Assembly: GCF_024626475.1 (NCBI RefSeq)
Contig: NZ_JANKHH010000003.1
Coordinates: 372,001-436,000, forward strand
Direction of reading: 5' to 3'
Length of the DNA stretch: 64,000 bases
Source of the DNA: Parerythrobacter lacustris
Lineage (GTDB): Bacteria; Pseudomonadota; Alphaproteobacteria; Sphingomonadales; Sphingomonadaceae
Of the stretch, positions 7,501-15,983 are shown piece after piece; positions within the stretch are counted from its first letter, which is position 1; each line of letters begins with the position of its first letter. Both the position numbers and the translations under genes were made by a program. A model generated the notes under the pieces. The model made no database searches. It was not told where the DNA came from and saw nothing but the letters and a program-made list of their open reading frames with translations.

Positions 7501-7788
7501 ATGAGTACCCTTACCCGCGCCGATCTCGCCGAGACGATCAACCGCAAGATGGGCTTCTCGCGCGCGGAGTCGCTCGACATGGTCGAGGCGATCCTCGGCC
7601 ATATGTGCGAGGCGATGGCGCGGGGCGAGAATGTGAAGATTTCCGGCTTCGGCAGCTTCGTGCTGCGCGACAAGAAGGAACGCATCGGGCGCAATCCCAA
7701 GACCGGCGTCGAAGTGCCGATCACTCCGCGCCGCGTGATGACCTTTCGCGCCAGCCAGCTGCTGAAGGAACGCATCGCCAAGGGGTGA
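7501..7788 (+). CDS. ihfA: Integration host factor subunit alpha
   Basis: A 95-residue DNA-bending protein, the alpha half of the IHF heterodimer. It has the HU/IHF fold with the signature [20 protein letters not shown] and the arm motif [23 protein letters not shown] 7501 gives the usual family length ([13 protein letters not shown]); ATG 7489 in frame would add MSRS and has a closer AGG, so four extra residues cannot be excluded. IHF assists recombination, replication and transcription at many sites. It is followed after 4 bp by a MerR-type regulator, an order often seen in sphingomonads. Confidence 0.95.
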   Translation: MSTLTRADLAETINRKMGFSRAESLDMVEAILGHMCEAMARGENVKISGFGSFVLRDKKERIGRNPKTGVEVPITPRRVMTFRASQLLKERIAKG

Positions 7789-7792
7789 ACTT

Positions 7793-8482
7793 ATGAGCGC
7801 CGATTTCGACGACGGGAAAGACGACGGCGCGCTGCGCACCATCGGCGAAGTCAGCAAGGCGCTCGATATCAAAGCCCATGTGCTGCGTTACTGGGAGCAA
7901 CAGTTTCCGATGCTCGATCCGCTCAAGCGCAGCGGCGGGCGGCGGTATTACCGGCCCGAAGATGTCCAGCTTGTCGAACGGATCAATTACCTCGTGAATG
8001 AGAAGGGCTACACGATAAAGGGCGCGAAACAGGCGATCGAAGAGGGAGATGCCGGATCGGACTCTGAAGCGAGCGAAGTTCCGGGCGCAAATGCCGCCGC
8101 TGGATCGGACTCCCCGTCGGGTCAGGGGTCGGGCGATTCAATGGGATTGCCGCGCGACGGGGCCTCTTCGCAACCCGAAACGCAACCTGCCGACACGCCG
8201 GCTCTTTCTGGACCGCCGATCACCGGTGACGCGCCTGTCGCAGACGATGGCGGACTGGCCAGCTTTTTCGGAGAGACGGCGACGCCTACAGGCGATGTCG
8301 CCGAGGAGTTGGACGAGCCACCAGAGCCGCAATTGGCGGGCGAACCTGCCGGGTCGGGAGAAGACGCGGTGGCGTCGGCGTCGGCGAAGACAATCGACAG
8401 GGACACCGTCGTCGAGCGCCTCAAGATGATTCATCGCAGCTTGAGCGAAGCGATGGGAGCCCGGTCAATCGAGCTGATTTAG
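7793..8482 (+). CDS. MerR-family transcriptional regulator
   Basis: A 229-residue protein. Residues about 15-85 are a MerR-type winged helix (TIGEVSKALDIKAHVLRYWE, then RRYYRPEDVQLVERINYLV). Residues 86-200 are a long, acidic, Pro/Ser/Gly-rich linker that looks disordered, and the C-terminal 30 residues return to a basic helix (RDTVVERLKMIHRSLSEAM). No cysteines or ligand domain for a metal or drug are visible, so the effector is unknown. The gene directly follows ihfA and is likely co-transcribed with it. Its 3' end overlaps the convergent broken gene by 18 bp. Confidence 0.9.
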   Translation: MSADFDDGKDDGALRTIGEVSKALDIKAHVLRYWEQQFPMLDPLKRSGGRRYYRPEDVQLVERINYLVNEKGYTIKGAKQAIEEGDAGSDSEASEVPGANAAAGSDSPSGQGSGDSMGLPRDGASSQPETQPADTPALSGPPITGDAPVADDGGLASFFGETATPTGDVAEELDEPPEPQLAGEPAGSGEDAVASASAKTIDRDTVVERLKMIHRSLSEAMGARSIELI

Positions 8483-9271
8483 CGGCGGCGACGGGGTGGT
8501 GGGACTGCCTAAGTAAACGACGCCCGAGAAACGACCGTCTTCTTCCGCGGACAATGTGACGCCACGCTCGAAAACGTCGCTTTCACTTCCGTTCCTGATC
8601 GGGCCACATGCAACCGGTTCGCCCGTACAGGCCCATGTTTCGCCACCGTTTCCGGTAATATCGAGTGCAACGGTCAGCGGCTGCGGCAGATGACCGGCCA
8701 TCGGCAGATACTTATCGCCCCACGGCACTCGCGAAAGGCTGGCGTGAACGTTTCCGGTAAGGACCAACGTCGTCGAACCCGCATGAGATCCGCGGATGAT
8801 GCTCACCGCGTTGATTGCCTCCCATGTTTCGGTGCTCGCAGGAGGCTCGGCCAGAAGCGGCATATATGCGACGACCTTTGACACCCTGCCGACCTGATGT
8901 AACTGTCGCAGGGTTTCGAACATGGCGAACATAGCCTTGCTGGATCTCCCGTCCTTGAACGTCTGGTTCCACAGCGGGGCCGAGCGGAATTCTGCGAGAT
9001 CTTGTTCGTTGCCTTCGGATGCAAGAAACTGATCGATCGACGGTTGATTGTCCTCACCCTGTTCGAGCGCAACCACAACGGGGGCCGCTTGCGCCGTCAG
9101 GCACACGGCGTCTGCGAAAATCTTCGGGCTTTCCGCATTCCCGTGCATTTCGCCAAGTACGACGAATGCCGGCGTCCTTTCCGCCAGCATCTCTTCTCAG
9201 CCTGTGATCGGATTGCACTCGACTACCGGTTGTGAAGTGGCGAGCGCCAACCCCATGATATGCAACAGCAT
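8465..9271 (-). pseudogene. Secreted Tiki/ChaN-like protein gene interrupted by an in-frame TGA
   Basis: ATG 9271, with AAGG eight bases upstream, encodes a short signal-peptide-like segment (MLLHIMGLALATSQPVVEC) and reaches TGA at 9197-9199 after 24 codons. The same frame continues directly with EEMLAERTPAFVVLGEMHGN and stays open for about 240 codons. LGEMHGNAESP and LTGNVHASLS resemble the metal-binding motifs of the TraB/ChaN/EreA-like Tiki superfamily. Translation could restart at ATG 9190, giving a 241-residue protein without a signal peptide. The most economical reading is a single point mutation that uncouples export from the catalytic domain. Confidence 0.65.
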
Positions 9272-9333
9272 TTTAGCGACCTTGTGAAGGCAACATCATA
9301 CGGTACGATATCAATGCAATAAGGAAAGGCAAA

Positions 9334-12300
9334 CTACTCCGCCGCAAGCAATTCCTCCGCCGCCCCCAGATCGACGCTGACCAGGCGGCTGATGCCTTTT
9401 TCGATCATCGTCACGCCGAACAGGCGGTGCATGCGGCTCATCGTCACCGCGTTGTGGGTGACGATAAGGTAGCGGGTCTTGGTTTCTTTCACCATCGAGT
9501 CGAGCAGGTCGCAAAAGCGGTCGATATTGGCGTCGTCCAGTGGCGCATCGACTTCGTCGAGCACGCAGATCGGGGCGGGGTTGGTGAGAAACAGGGCGAA
9601 GATCAGCGCGGTTGCGGTCAACGCCTGTTCGCCGCCGGAAAGCAGGGTCAGCGACTGCAGCCGCTTGCCGGGCGGCTGGGCGAAGATTTCCAGCCCCGCC
9701 TCCAGCACATCGTCGCTATCGATCAGCGCGAGATGCGCCTGCCCGCCTTCGAACAGGCGGGTGAACAGGCGCTGGAAGTGGGTGTTGACCTGTTCGAACG
9801 CCGCCTTCAACCGCTCACGCCCTTCGCGGTTGAGGCTGCCAATCGACCCGCGCAGGCGGTTCACCGCTTCGGCCAGCTCGGCCTGCTCCGCTGCGCTCGC
9901 GCCGTGGGTGGCCTCGATCTTCGCCAGCTCGTCGGCGGCAACGAGGTTGACCGGACCAATCCGCTCGCGGCTGGCGAGCAGACGTTCGTGCTCCTCGCCT
10001 TCGAGGCCGGAGTTCTTTACCTCTTCTGGGTCGAAGCCGAATTTCTGCGCCAACAGCGGCGGCGGGCAGTGGAAGCGTTCGCCCGAGATACGCGCCATCT
10101 CGCTTCGCCGCGCCTCTTCGTTTTCGGCGCGGGCGGACAGACCGGCGCGGCTTTCGCGCGCGGTGGCAAGCGCTTCATTGGCTTCAGCGAAGGCGCGGTC
10201 GGCGGCTTCGGCGGCTTTCTGCGCCTCGGCCACGACCGCCTCGGCCTCCGCGAGTTCTCGCGTCAGCCGCTCGCGCACCGCGTCACCCTGTTCGATCTCG
10301 CGCATCAGGGCTTCGGGCTTGGCGGCGAAAATCGCGCGCTCCTGCTCGATCTCCTCGAACCGGCGCGCCATGTCTCCAAGACGGCGCGCTGCTTCGCTCG
10401 AACGCGTCTGCCAACTGGCCATTTCACTGCGCTGCGCTGCGGTGCGTTCGCGGGTTACCGCCAGCCCCTGGTCATGCGCGGCGAGGTTGGCCGTGGCCGC
10501 CTGCAAGCCGGACTTTGCAGCTTCGTTCTTTGCCTGCGCCGCTTCGAGCGAAGCCCGGCCGGCGGCGGGATCGGGCAAGGCAGATTTGCGTGCCTCAGCG
10601 GCAGCGAGATCCCCGGCTGCTTGCCGGCGCTGCTCGGCATGCTCACCAGCTGCACGATCCAGTTCAGCCAGCCGCGCCGCGAGGCGCTCCTTCGCCGCTT
10701 CGGCCTGATCGAGTTCGCGCAGGGTCCGGCGCTCTGTCTCGGCCGCCTCTGCCACTGTGCGCTCAAGTGCCACGAGAGTGCGCTGCAAGTCTGCAAGCTC
10801 CGACTGCACTGCATCCTGCCGTACCTGAGCGGCTTCGGCGGCGGACCGCAGTGCCGGCAGTTGCTTTTCGAGTTGTGCCAGCCGGTTGTCCGCTTCCAGC
10901 CGGGCCGCTTCCGCCGCGCCTTCTCCGCGCGCGACGAAACCGTCCCACCGGCGCAGGTGCCCGGCACGGGTGACGAGCCATTCGCCGGGCTTGAGCGCAC
11001 GCCCGTCGTCCTCCTCGGCAACATGGACCAGCGCCAGCCGCGCGGAGAGCTGCGGTGGGCATTGCGTAACATGATCGGCGAGGCTGCCGGCGACCTTGGC
11101 GGGGGCGGTGCCGCCGGTCCAGAACCGCCCGTCGCCCTGTGCATCGCCGAGTGGGGCCTTGGCATCGCGGCCCAGCACGGCGGCGAGCGCGCGTTCGTAC
11201 CCCGGTTCCGCGCGTACCTCGTCGAGTGCGATAGGTCGCCCTTGCCGCTGTGCGCGCGCCTTATCGCGCGAGTCGCGATCGCGCAGCAGCGCGGTGTGCT
11301 CCCGCTCGACCCCGGCCAGTTCGGCCCGCGCGGCGGCGAGAGCACTGCTGGCTTCGTCACGCGCGGCCTGCAGTTCTGCTTTGCGTGTCTGCTGCGTCTC
11401 GAGTTCGGCGCGCGCCACCTTGAGCGCTTCGGCCGCGGACAATGACGCGGCCTGAGCCTCGCCGAGCCGTGCCTCGGGATCGCCTGCCTCGGCCAATTCC
11501 GCACGCTGCCGCGCCTGTCGCTCTGCCTCGGCATCGAGCCGGTCGAGCCGGGACCGCGCCTGGTCGATCTCGGCTTCGGCGACACGCCATTCGGCTTCGA
11601 CCCCGGCGTGGTCCGCAGTCGCGCGGGCGAGCGCGAGTTCGGCGGCGCGGCCTTCACGCTCTGATTTTTCGACCGCAGCGGCAAAGGCGGGCCGTTGCTG
11701 CTCGTCTTCGGTGAGTGCCTTCTCGCTCGCGGCGAGATCGCGTTCGAGCTTTGCCAGCGCTTCGGCCGCGTCTTTGGTCAGCCGGTCGGCATCGCCGCGG
11801 TCCTCCTCCAGCCGCTGCTTCTGGCGGTCGAGATCGGCGAGGCGCTGTTCGGCGGCTTCAAGCTGGCCGGTAAGTGCGGCCATGCGGTGGCCATGCGCGC
11901 TGGCATCATCACGGCGGTCTTGCTGTTCCTCGCGCGCTGCGGCGAGCACTTCTGCCGCCTCGCGCTGCGCCTTCATCGCCTCGTCGGTCGCCACCTTGGC
12001 ATGCTCGACCCGCTCGTCTGCCCGCTTCGCCTCGGCCCGTGCCGCTTCCGCCGCCGCCGCCGCATCGCGCCAGCGCGCGAACAGCAGACGGCCCTCGGTG
12101 GCGGTGATCTGTTCAGTCAATCTTGTGTAACGCTCGGCCTGCTTGGCCTGCCGCCGCAGCGAGGCGATCTGGCTGTCGAGCCCCGCCATCAGGTCTTCGA
12201 GCCGCGCGAGGTTGGTTTCGGTCGCGCGCAGCTTTTGCTCGGCATCGCGGCGGCGGACATGCAGGCCCGCGATGCCCGCCGCTTCCTCCAGCATCTGGCG

Positions 12301-12753
12301 GCGTTCGGTCGGCTTGGCGGCGATGACCTGGGCGATCTTGCCTTGGCTGACCAGCGCCGGGCTATGCGCTCCGGTTGCCGCATCGGCAAATGTCAGCGCG
12401 ACATCCTTTGCCCTCACGTCGCGCCCGTTGAGGCGGTAGGCGCTGCCCGCACCGCGCTCGATCCGGCGGGTCACGTCGAGCTGCTCGCCGCGATCGTCCT
12501 CGGCATGGAGCACGACTTCGGCGAAATCGCGCGCCGGGCGGGTCGCCGTCCCGGCGAAGATCACATCCTCCATCCCGCCCGAGCGCATGGATTTGGGCGA
12601 GTTTTCGCCCATCACCCAGCGGATCGCCTCGAGCAAGTTGGACTTGCCGCAGCCGTTAGGGCCGACGACCCCGGTCAGCCCCGGTTCGATATGCAGTTCG
12701 GCAGGTTCGACGAAGCTCTTGAATCCGCTCAGCCTGAGCTTCTTGATTTGCAT
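9334..12753 (-). CDS. smc: Chromosome segregation ATPase SMC
   Basis: A 1139-residue SMC protein that organises and segregates chromosomes with ScpA and ScpB. Walker A is GPNGCGKSN at residues 31-39. Long Ala/Glu/Arg-rich coiled coils flank a hinge near the centre. The C-terminal head has the ABC signature LLSGGEQALTATALIFAL and Walker B CVLDEVDAPLDD. Length is normal. Because the coiled coils are rich in GC and poor in stop codons, very long open frames exist on the opposite strand; they are shadows. A DsbA-like lipoprotein gene lies 33 bp upstream in the same direction. Confidence 0.97.
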   Translation of the reverse strand: MQIKKLRLSGFKSFVEPAELHIEPGLTGVVGPNGCGKSNLLEAIRWVMGENSPKSMRSGGMEDVIFAGTATRPARDFAEVVLHAEDDRGEQLDVTRRIERGAGSAYRLNGRDVRAKDVALTFADAATGAHSPALVSQGKIAQVIAAKPTERRQMLEEAAGIAGLHVRRRDAEQKLRATETNLARLEDLMAGLDSQIASLRRQAKQAERYTRLTEQITATEGRLLFARWRDAAAAAEAARAEAKRADERVEHAKVATDEAMKAQREAAEVLAAAREEQQDRRDDASAHGHRMAALTGQLEAAEQRLADLDRQKQRLEEDRGDADRLTKDAAEALAKLERDLAASEKALTEDEQQRPAFAAAVEKSEREGRAAELALARATADHAGVEAEWRVAEAEIDQARSRLDRLDAEAERQARQRAELAEAGDPEARLGEAQAASLSAAEALKVARAELETQQTRKAELQAARDEASSALAAARAELAGVEREHTALLRDRDSRDKARAQRQGRPIALDEVRAEPGYERALAAVLGRDAKAPLGDAQGDGRFWTGGTAPAKVAGSLADHVTQCPPQLSARLALVHVAEEDDGRALKPGEWLVTRAGHLRRWDGFVARGEGAAEAARLEADNRLAQLEKQLPALRSAAEAAQVRQDAVQSELADLQRTLVALERTVAEAAETERRTLRELDQAEAAKERLAARLAELDRAAGEHAEQRRQAAGDLAAAEARKSALPDPAAGRASLEAAQAKNEAAKSGLQAATANLAAHDQGLAVTRERTAAQRSEMASWQTRSSEAARRLGDMARRFEEIEQERAIFAAKPEALMREIEQGDAVRERLTRELAEAEAVVAEAQKAAEAADRAFAEANEALATARESRAGLSARAENEEARRSEMARISGERFHCPPPLLAQKFGFDPEEVKNSGLEGEEHERLLASRERIGPVNLVAADELAKIEATHGASAAEQAELAEAVNRLRGSIGSLNREGRERLKAAFEQVNTHFQRLFTRLFEGGQAHLALIDSDDVLEAGLEIFAQPPGKRLQSLTLLSGGEQALTATALIFALFLTNPAPICVLDEVDAPLDDANIDRFCDLLDSMVKETKTRYLIVTHNAVTMSRMHRLFGVTMIEKGISRLVSVDLGAAEELLAAE

Positions 12754-12786
12754 CGCCGAACCCGTTTCCCCCTCAGGCTGCGGCGC

Positions 12787-13533
12787 CTAGCGCGCGCCGG
12801 CCTTTTCGAGCAGGGGCTTGATCGCATTCCAGTTGTTGGCATCGACCTTGTTGCCGTTGATGAAGAAGGTCGGCGTGCCGGTGACGTCGAATTCCGCCGA
12901 CTGCTTTTGCGAACGCTCGGCAATCGCGGTATAGACATCTTCCTTGGCGAGGCACTGGCGCGCCTGGTCGGCGCTCAGCCCGCGCGCGGCGAAGAACTCG
13001 TAGAAGCCGCCGATCTCGGCGATCTGCACCAGCCGCTGCTCGGGGGGCAGGTTGATCGCCTGTTCGACCTGAGCCGAATTCTCGATGATCGGGGTCAAAA
13101 GCTGCTGGAGGTTCGCCCACACCTGGTCCGCCAGAGGGTGGAATGCTTCCTTCTCGCCGCACCGGACCAGCGTCGCCAGCGCAAGGTCGTGCGGGCCGTG
13201 GATCTGGTTGCGGATCTCGAAGCTGACCCGGCCCGAATTGACGAATTCGGTGCGCAGTTCTTCCGCGCCGGTGGTGGCGAAGGCTGCGCATGCCGGGCAG
13301 GTGAGCGAGGCATATTCAACCAGCTTGATCGGTGCATCGGGGTTGCCCAGCACATAGCCGTCATATTCGGAAACATTCGTCACGTCGGACCATTGCGTTC
13401 CGGCAGGCGCGGCGATCGGCGCGATGGGTTCGCCTTCGGTTGCGCCTTCCTCTTCGGCGGAGTTGCAGGCAGCAAGGCCCAATGCGAGCGGCGCGACGAG
13501 AGCGGCGAGGGCGAGGGTGCGGAACTTGGTCAT
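12787..13533 (-). CDS. DsbA-like thioredoxin-fold lipoprotein
   Basis: A 248-residue envelope protein with a lipoprotein signal peptide (GLAAC, lipidated Cys23) and a DsbA-type thioredoxin domain with the redox motif Cys79-Pro-Ala-Cys82 (ASLTCPACAAF). The cis-Pro loop VTGTPTFFINGNKV is present. It probably acts on disulfide bonds of exported proteins, anchored in a membrane. It lies between smc and a second DsbA-like gene (13634-14311) that shares the same domain layout, so the pair probably arose by duplication. Oxidase versus isomerase role cannot be decided from sequence. Confidence 0.9.
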   Translation of the reverse strand: MTKFRTLALAALVAPLALGLAACNSAEEEGATEGEPIAPIAAPAGTQWSDVTNVSEYDGYVLGNPDAPIKLVEYASLTCPACAAFATTGAEELRTEFVNSGRVSFEIRNQIHGPHDLALATLVRCGEKEAFHPLADQVWANLQQLLTPIIENSAQVEQAINLPPEQRLVQIAEIGGFYEFFAARGLSADQARQCLAKEDVYTAIAERSQKQSAEFDVTGTPTFFINGNKVDANNWNAIKPLLEKAGAR

Positions 13534-13633
13534 GGCGTCGTCCTTGAAAGCAGGGTTGTGAGGCTATCGGATGATGGTGGAGGGGTGAAGCGAAGACGGG
13601 GGCTTTCCACAGCTTGTCCCCGCACTTGTCCCG

Positions 13634-14311
13634 TCAGAAACGCTCGTTCAGCTTGGTCTCCAGCGATTTCCATTCGTGAACGTGGTCGAGCAGCTTGCCG
13701 TCGATCGCGAAGCTGGGGGTGCTGGTGACCCCGAACTGCTCGAAATCGGCCTCGGAATTTGCTTCGAGCCGGTCGGCCTTAGCGTCGTCGGCCAGGCACT
13801 GGTCGATATCGACACGCGAATAGCCGCGCGATTCCATCAGTGCATAAAATCCGAGATCGTTGGCGATCGCGCGGCGCGCGGCGGGCTTGTCTGCCGCTGT
13901 CCAGCGCGCGACCCGCGCCTGTGTGGCGCGTTGGGCAACCGGGAGCCAGCCGCGCTGGGTGCGCATGAACATCGCATGGTTGCGGATGAACCGGTCGCTA
14001 TCGCCGCATTGCGCGAGCAAGGTCGCAACAGTGTCGATCGAATTGCGGATCACCGGGCGGACCTCGACCTTGACCTTGCCGGTGCCGATGTAGGCGATTT
14101 GCAGCGCCGGATCGCCCTGCATGGCGAAGGTCGCGCAGTGCGGGCAGCTGTAGCTGACGAATTCGGTAAGCGTCACTTCGGCGGCGGGATTGCCGATGGT
14201 GTGCGCGCGCTCGGAAACGGCCACGGTGGCATGCCACGGCGTATCCGCCGCGATGCCCAGCACCGCAACCGCAGCCAGCGCGATCATCCGCAACGGACGC
14301 TTCCAGCTCAT
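13634..14311 (-). CDS. DsbA-like periplasmic thiol oxidoreductase
   Basis: A 225-residue protein with an N-terminal signal segment (MSWKRPLRMIALAAVAVLG) and a thioredoxin domain with Cys56-Pro-His-Cys59 (SYSCPHCATF), the motif classic for DsbA oxidases. The cis-Pro loop VTSTPSFAIDGKLL is near the C-terminus. ATG 14311 is chosen because the signal peptide begins there; the open frame extends upstream only inside the dciA gene. It follows dciA by 7 bp, so the two are probably translated from one mRNA. It is a likely paralogue of the lipoprotein at 12787-13533. Confidence 0.9.
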   Translation of the reverse strand: MSWKRPLRMIALAAVAVLGIAADTPWHATVAVSERAHTIGNPAAEVTLTEFVSYSCPHCATFAMQGDPALQIAYIGTGKVKVEVRPVIRNSIDTVATLLAQCGDSDRFIRNHAMFMRTQRGWLPVAQRATQARVARWTAADKPAARRAIANDLGFYALMESRGYSRVDIDQCLADDAKADRLEANSEADFEQFGVTSTPSFAIDGKLLDHVHEWKSLETKLNERF

Positions 14312-14318
14312 CGACCCG

Positions 14319-14867
14319 TCAACCTTTCCCGTCTTGCCCACCCAGACTCCTCGCCAGCGATTCCAGCACCGTTCGCAGTTCCGGATCGCCGATATCGCGC
14401 AAACTGTCCCCCAATTCCATCGGGATCGGCTTGAGCGAAGGCGGAGCCTTGGGCTTTTCAGCAGGAGGCGGCTTAACCGCACCTTGCCGCAATTTCACCC
14501 GCGAAACCGCCGAATAGCCGAAAAAACGGTTCACCCGCTCGATGATCTCCGGGATGACATGCTGGATCAGCGGTGCATGCGCCGGGGTCACGACCAGCTG
14601 GAGGATTCCTTCGGATTTCTCCCCCGGCGGGAAACGGATCGATTCGGGTGCGCAGACGCGGGCATGGGCCGGGCCGACGATCTCGGGCCAACGGGTCACG
14701 ACGCTCGACTGCACGAAGCCGAAACGGCGGAACGCGGTGCGCCCGATCTGGGGCATCAGCTCGGCAATCGGCTTGGCCGGGCCTCCGCGCGGGCGTTCGT
14801 AGGGTTTGACCTTCGAGCCTTTGCCCCTGGGTTTGTCGCTGCTGCGTTCCATTGCGCCTGCGCCCAT
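14319..14867 (-). CDS. dciA: DciA-like DUF721 protein (candidate helicase loader)
   Basis: A 182-residue protein of the DUF721/DciA family, which loads the replicative helicase DnaB in bacteria without DnaC. The conserved part lies at about residues 30-130: AFRRFGFVQSSVVTRWPEIVG, the hydrophobic strands ILQLVVTPAHAPLIQH, and VNRFFGYSAVSRVKLRQG. The N-terminus is a basic, Gly/Pro-rich tail and the C-terminus a Pro-rich linker plus a short acidic helix. Start 14867 or the internal Met at 14852 are both possible. It is divergent from mutY with about 15 bp between the chosen starts. Confidence 0.85.
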   Translation of the reverse strand: MGAGAMERSSDKPRGKGSKVKPYERPRGGPAKPIAELMPQIGRTAFRRFGFVQSSVVTRWPEIVGPAHARVCAPESIRFPPGEKSEGILQLVVTPAHAPLIQHVIPEIIERVNRFFGYSAVSRVKLRQGAVKPPPAEKPKAPPSLKPIPMELGDSLRDIGDPELRTVLESLARSLGGQDGKG

Positions 14868-14881
14868 GCCATAGCCGCGGC

Positions 14882-15919
14882 GTGACCGCCAGCACTGCCG
14901 ACATTTCCGCCCTGCTGCTCGCCTGGTACGACCGCCACGCGCGCGACCTGCCGTGGCGGGCGAGGCCGGGTGATCCTGCGCCCGACCCCTACCATGTGTG
15001 GCTGTCCGAAGTGATGCTGCAACAGACCACCGTGGCGGCGGTGAAGCCCTATTTCGCCAAGTTCCTCGCGAACTGGCCGACGGTCGAGGTGCTCGCCGCC
15101 GCGCCGGACGAGCAGGTTATGGCCGCGTGGGCCGGGCTGGGATATTATTCGCGCGCGCGCAATCTGGTGAAGGCGGCGCGCGCGGTGGCCGACCTCGGCG
15201 GCTTCCCCACCGGCGAAGCAGAGCTGCGCAAACTCCCGGGGCTGGGCGATTACACCGCTGCCGCCGTCGCCGCGATTGCTTTCGGCCGGCGCGCGGTGGT
15301 GGTCGACGCCAATGTCGAGCGGGTGGTCGCGCGGCTGTTCGCCATCGGCGAGCCGCTGCCGGGCGCGCGCAAGACGATCCGGGCGCGCGCCGACGAGCTC
15401 ACTCCCGATTCGCGGGCAGGGGATTTCGCGCAAGCGATGATGGACCTTGGATCGGGCATCTGCACTTCGCGCGTGCCGAAATGCCTGCTGTGCCCACTGT
15501 CCGGTGCCTGTGCGGCGCGCGCTGAAGGCGAACCCGAACGCTATCCGGTGAAACCGGCTAAGAAGGCGAAGCCGGAACGGGTGGGCAATGCGTGGTGGAT
15601 CGTGAAAGACGGCTCGGTCTGGCTGGTCCGGCGCCCGGCGACCGGCATGCTCGGCGGAATGCGCGCCTTGCCCGACGATGGCTGGACTGCGCAGCGCGAT
15701 GGGGTGGGCGAACCGCCGCTGGCGGGCGACTGGCGGCTCTGCGGCGCGGTGAGTCACGTTTTCACCCATGCCCGGCTCACATTGCGTGTTCATGCGCTGG
15801 TCGACGGGGAATCCGCACCGCCCATGGCCGGCGAGTGGTGGCCGCTCGACGCGCTCGACACTGCAGGCCTGCCAACCCTTTATGCAAAAGCCGCCCGGCT
15901 TGCCCTAGCGACCGGATAG
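14882..15919 (+). CDS. mutY: A/G-specific adenine glycosylase MutY
   Basis: A 345-residue DNA repair enzyme that removes adenine mispaired with 8-oxoguanine. Glu43 in LSEVMLQQTTV and Asp142 in VVVDANVERV are the catalytic residues; the helix-hairpin-helix is LRKLPGLGDYTAAAV. The 4Fe-4S ligands are Cys194, 201, 204 and 210 in the exact C-x6-C-x2-C-x5-C spacing. A C-terminal NUDIX-like domain (about 230-345) reads the oxidised base. I chose GTG 14882 (TASTADISALLLAWYDRH); the frame is open to 14852, but that would run into the divergent dciA start. Confidence 0.96.
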   Translation: MTASTADISALLLAWYDRHARDLPWRARPGDPAPDPYHVWLSEVMLQQTTVAAVKPYFAKFLANWPTVEVLAAAPDEQVMAAWAGLGYYSRARNLVKAARAVADLGGFPTGEAELRKLPGLGDYTAAAVAAIAFGRRAVVVDANVERVVARLFAIGEPLPGARKTIRARADELTPDSRAGDFAQAMMDLGSGICTSRVPKCLLCPLSGACAARAEGEPERYPVKPAKKAKPERVGNAWWIVKDGSVWLVRRPATGMLGGMRALPDDGWTAQRDGVGEPPLAGDWRLCGAVSHVFTHARLTLRVHALVDGESAPPMAGEWWPLDALDTAGLPTLYAKAARLALATG

Positions 15920-15983
15920 GCAATTGACCGTTCAGCCAGCTTCGCCCAAACCGCGTCAAACGATTTCAAAAGAGGACCTGTCG

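Noticed and set aside
9427..13728. Two very long rightward open frames (about 670 codons each) over smc and the DsbA-like gene
   Set aside because: They are antisense to SMC, whose GC-rich coiled-coil codons leave few stops. The translations are Arg/Ala/Leu-rich without any recognisable motif, while the SMC frame has every family signature.
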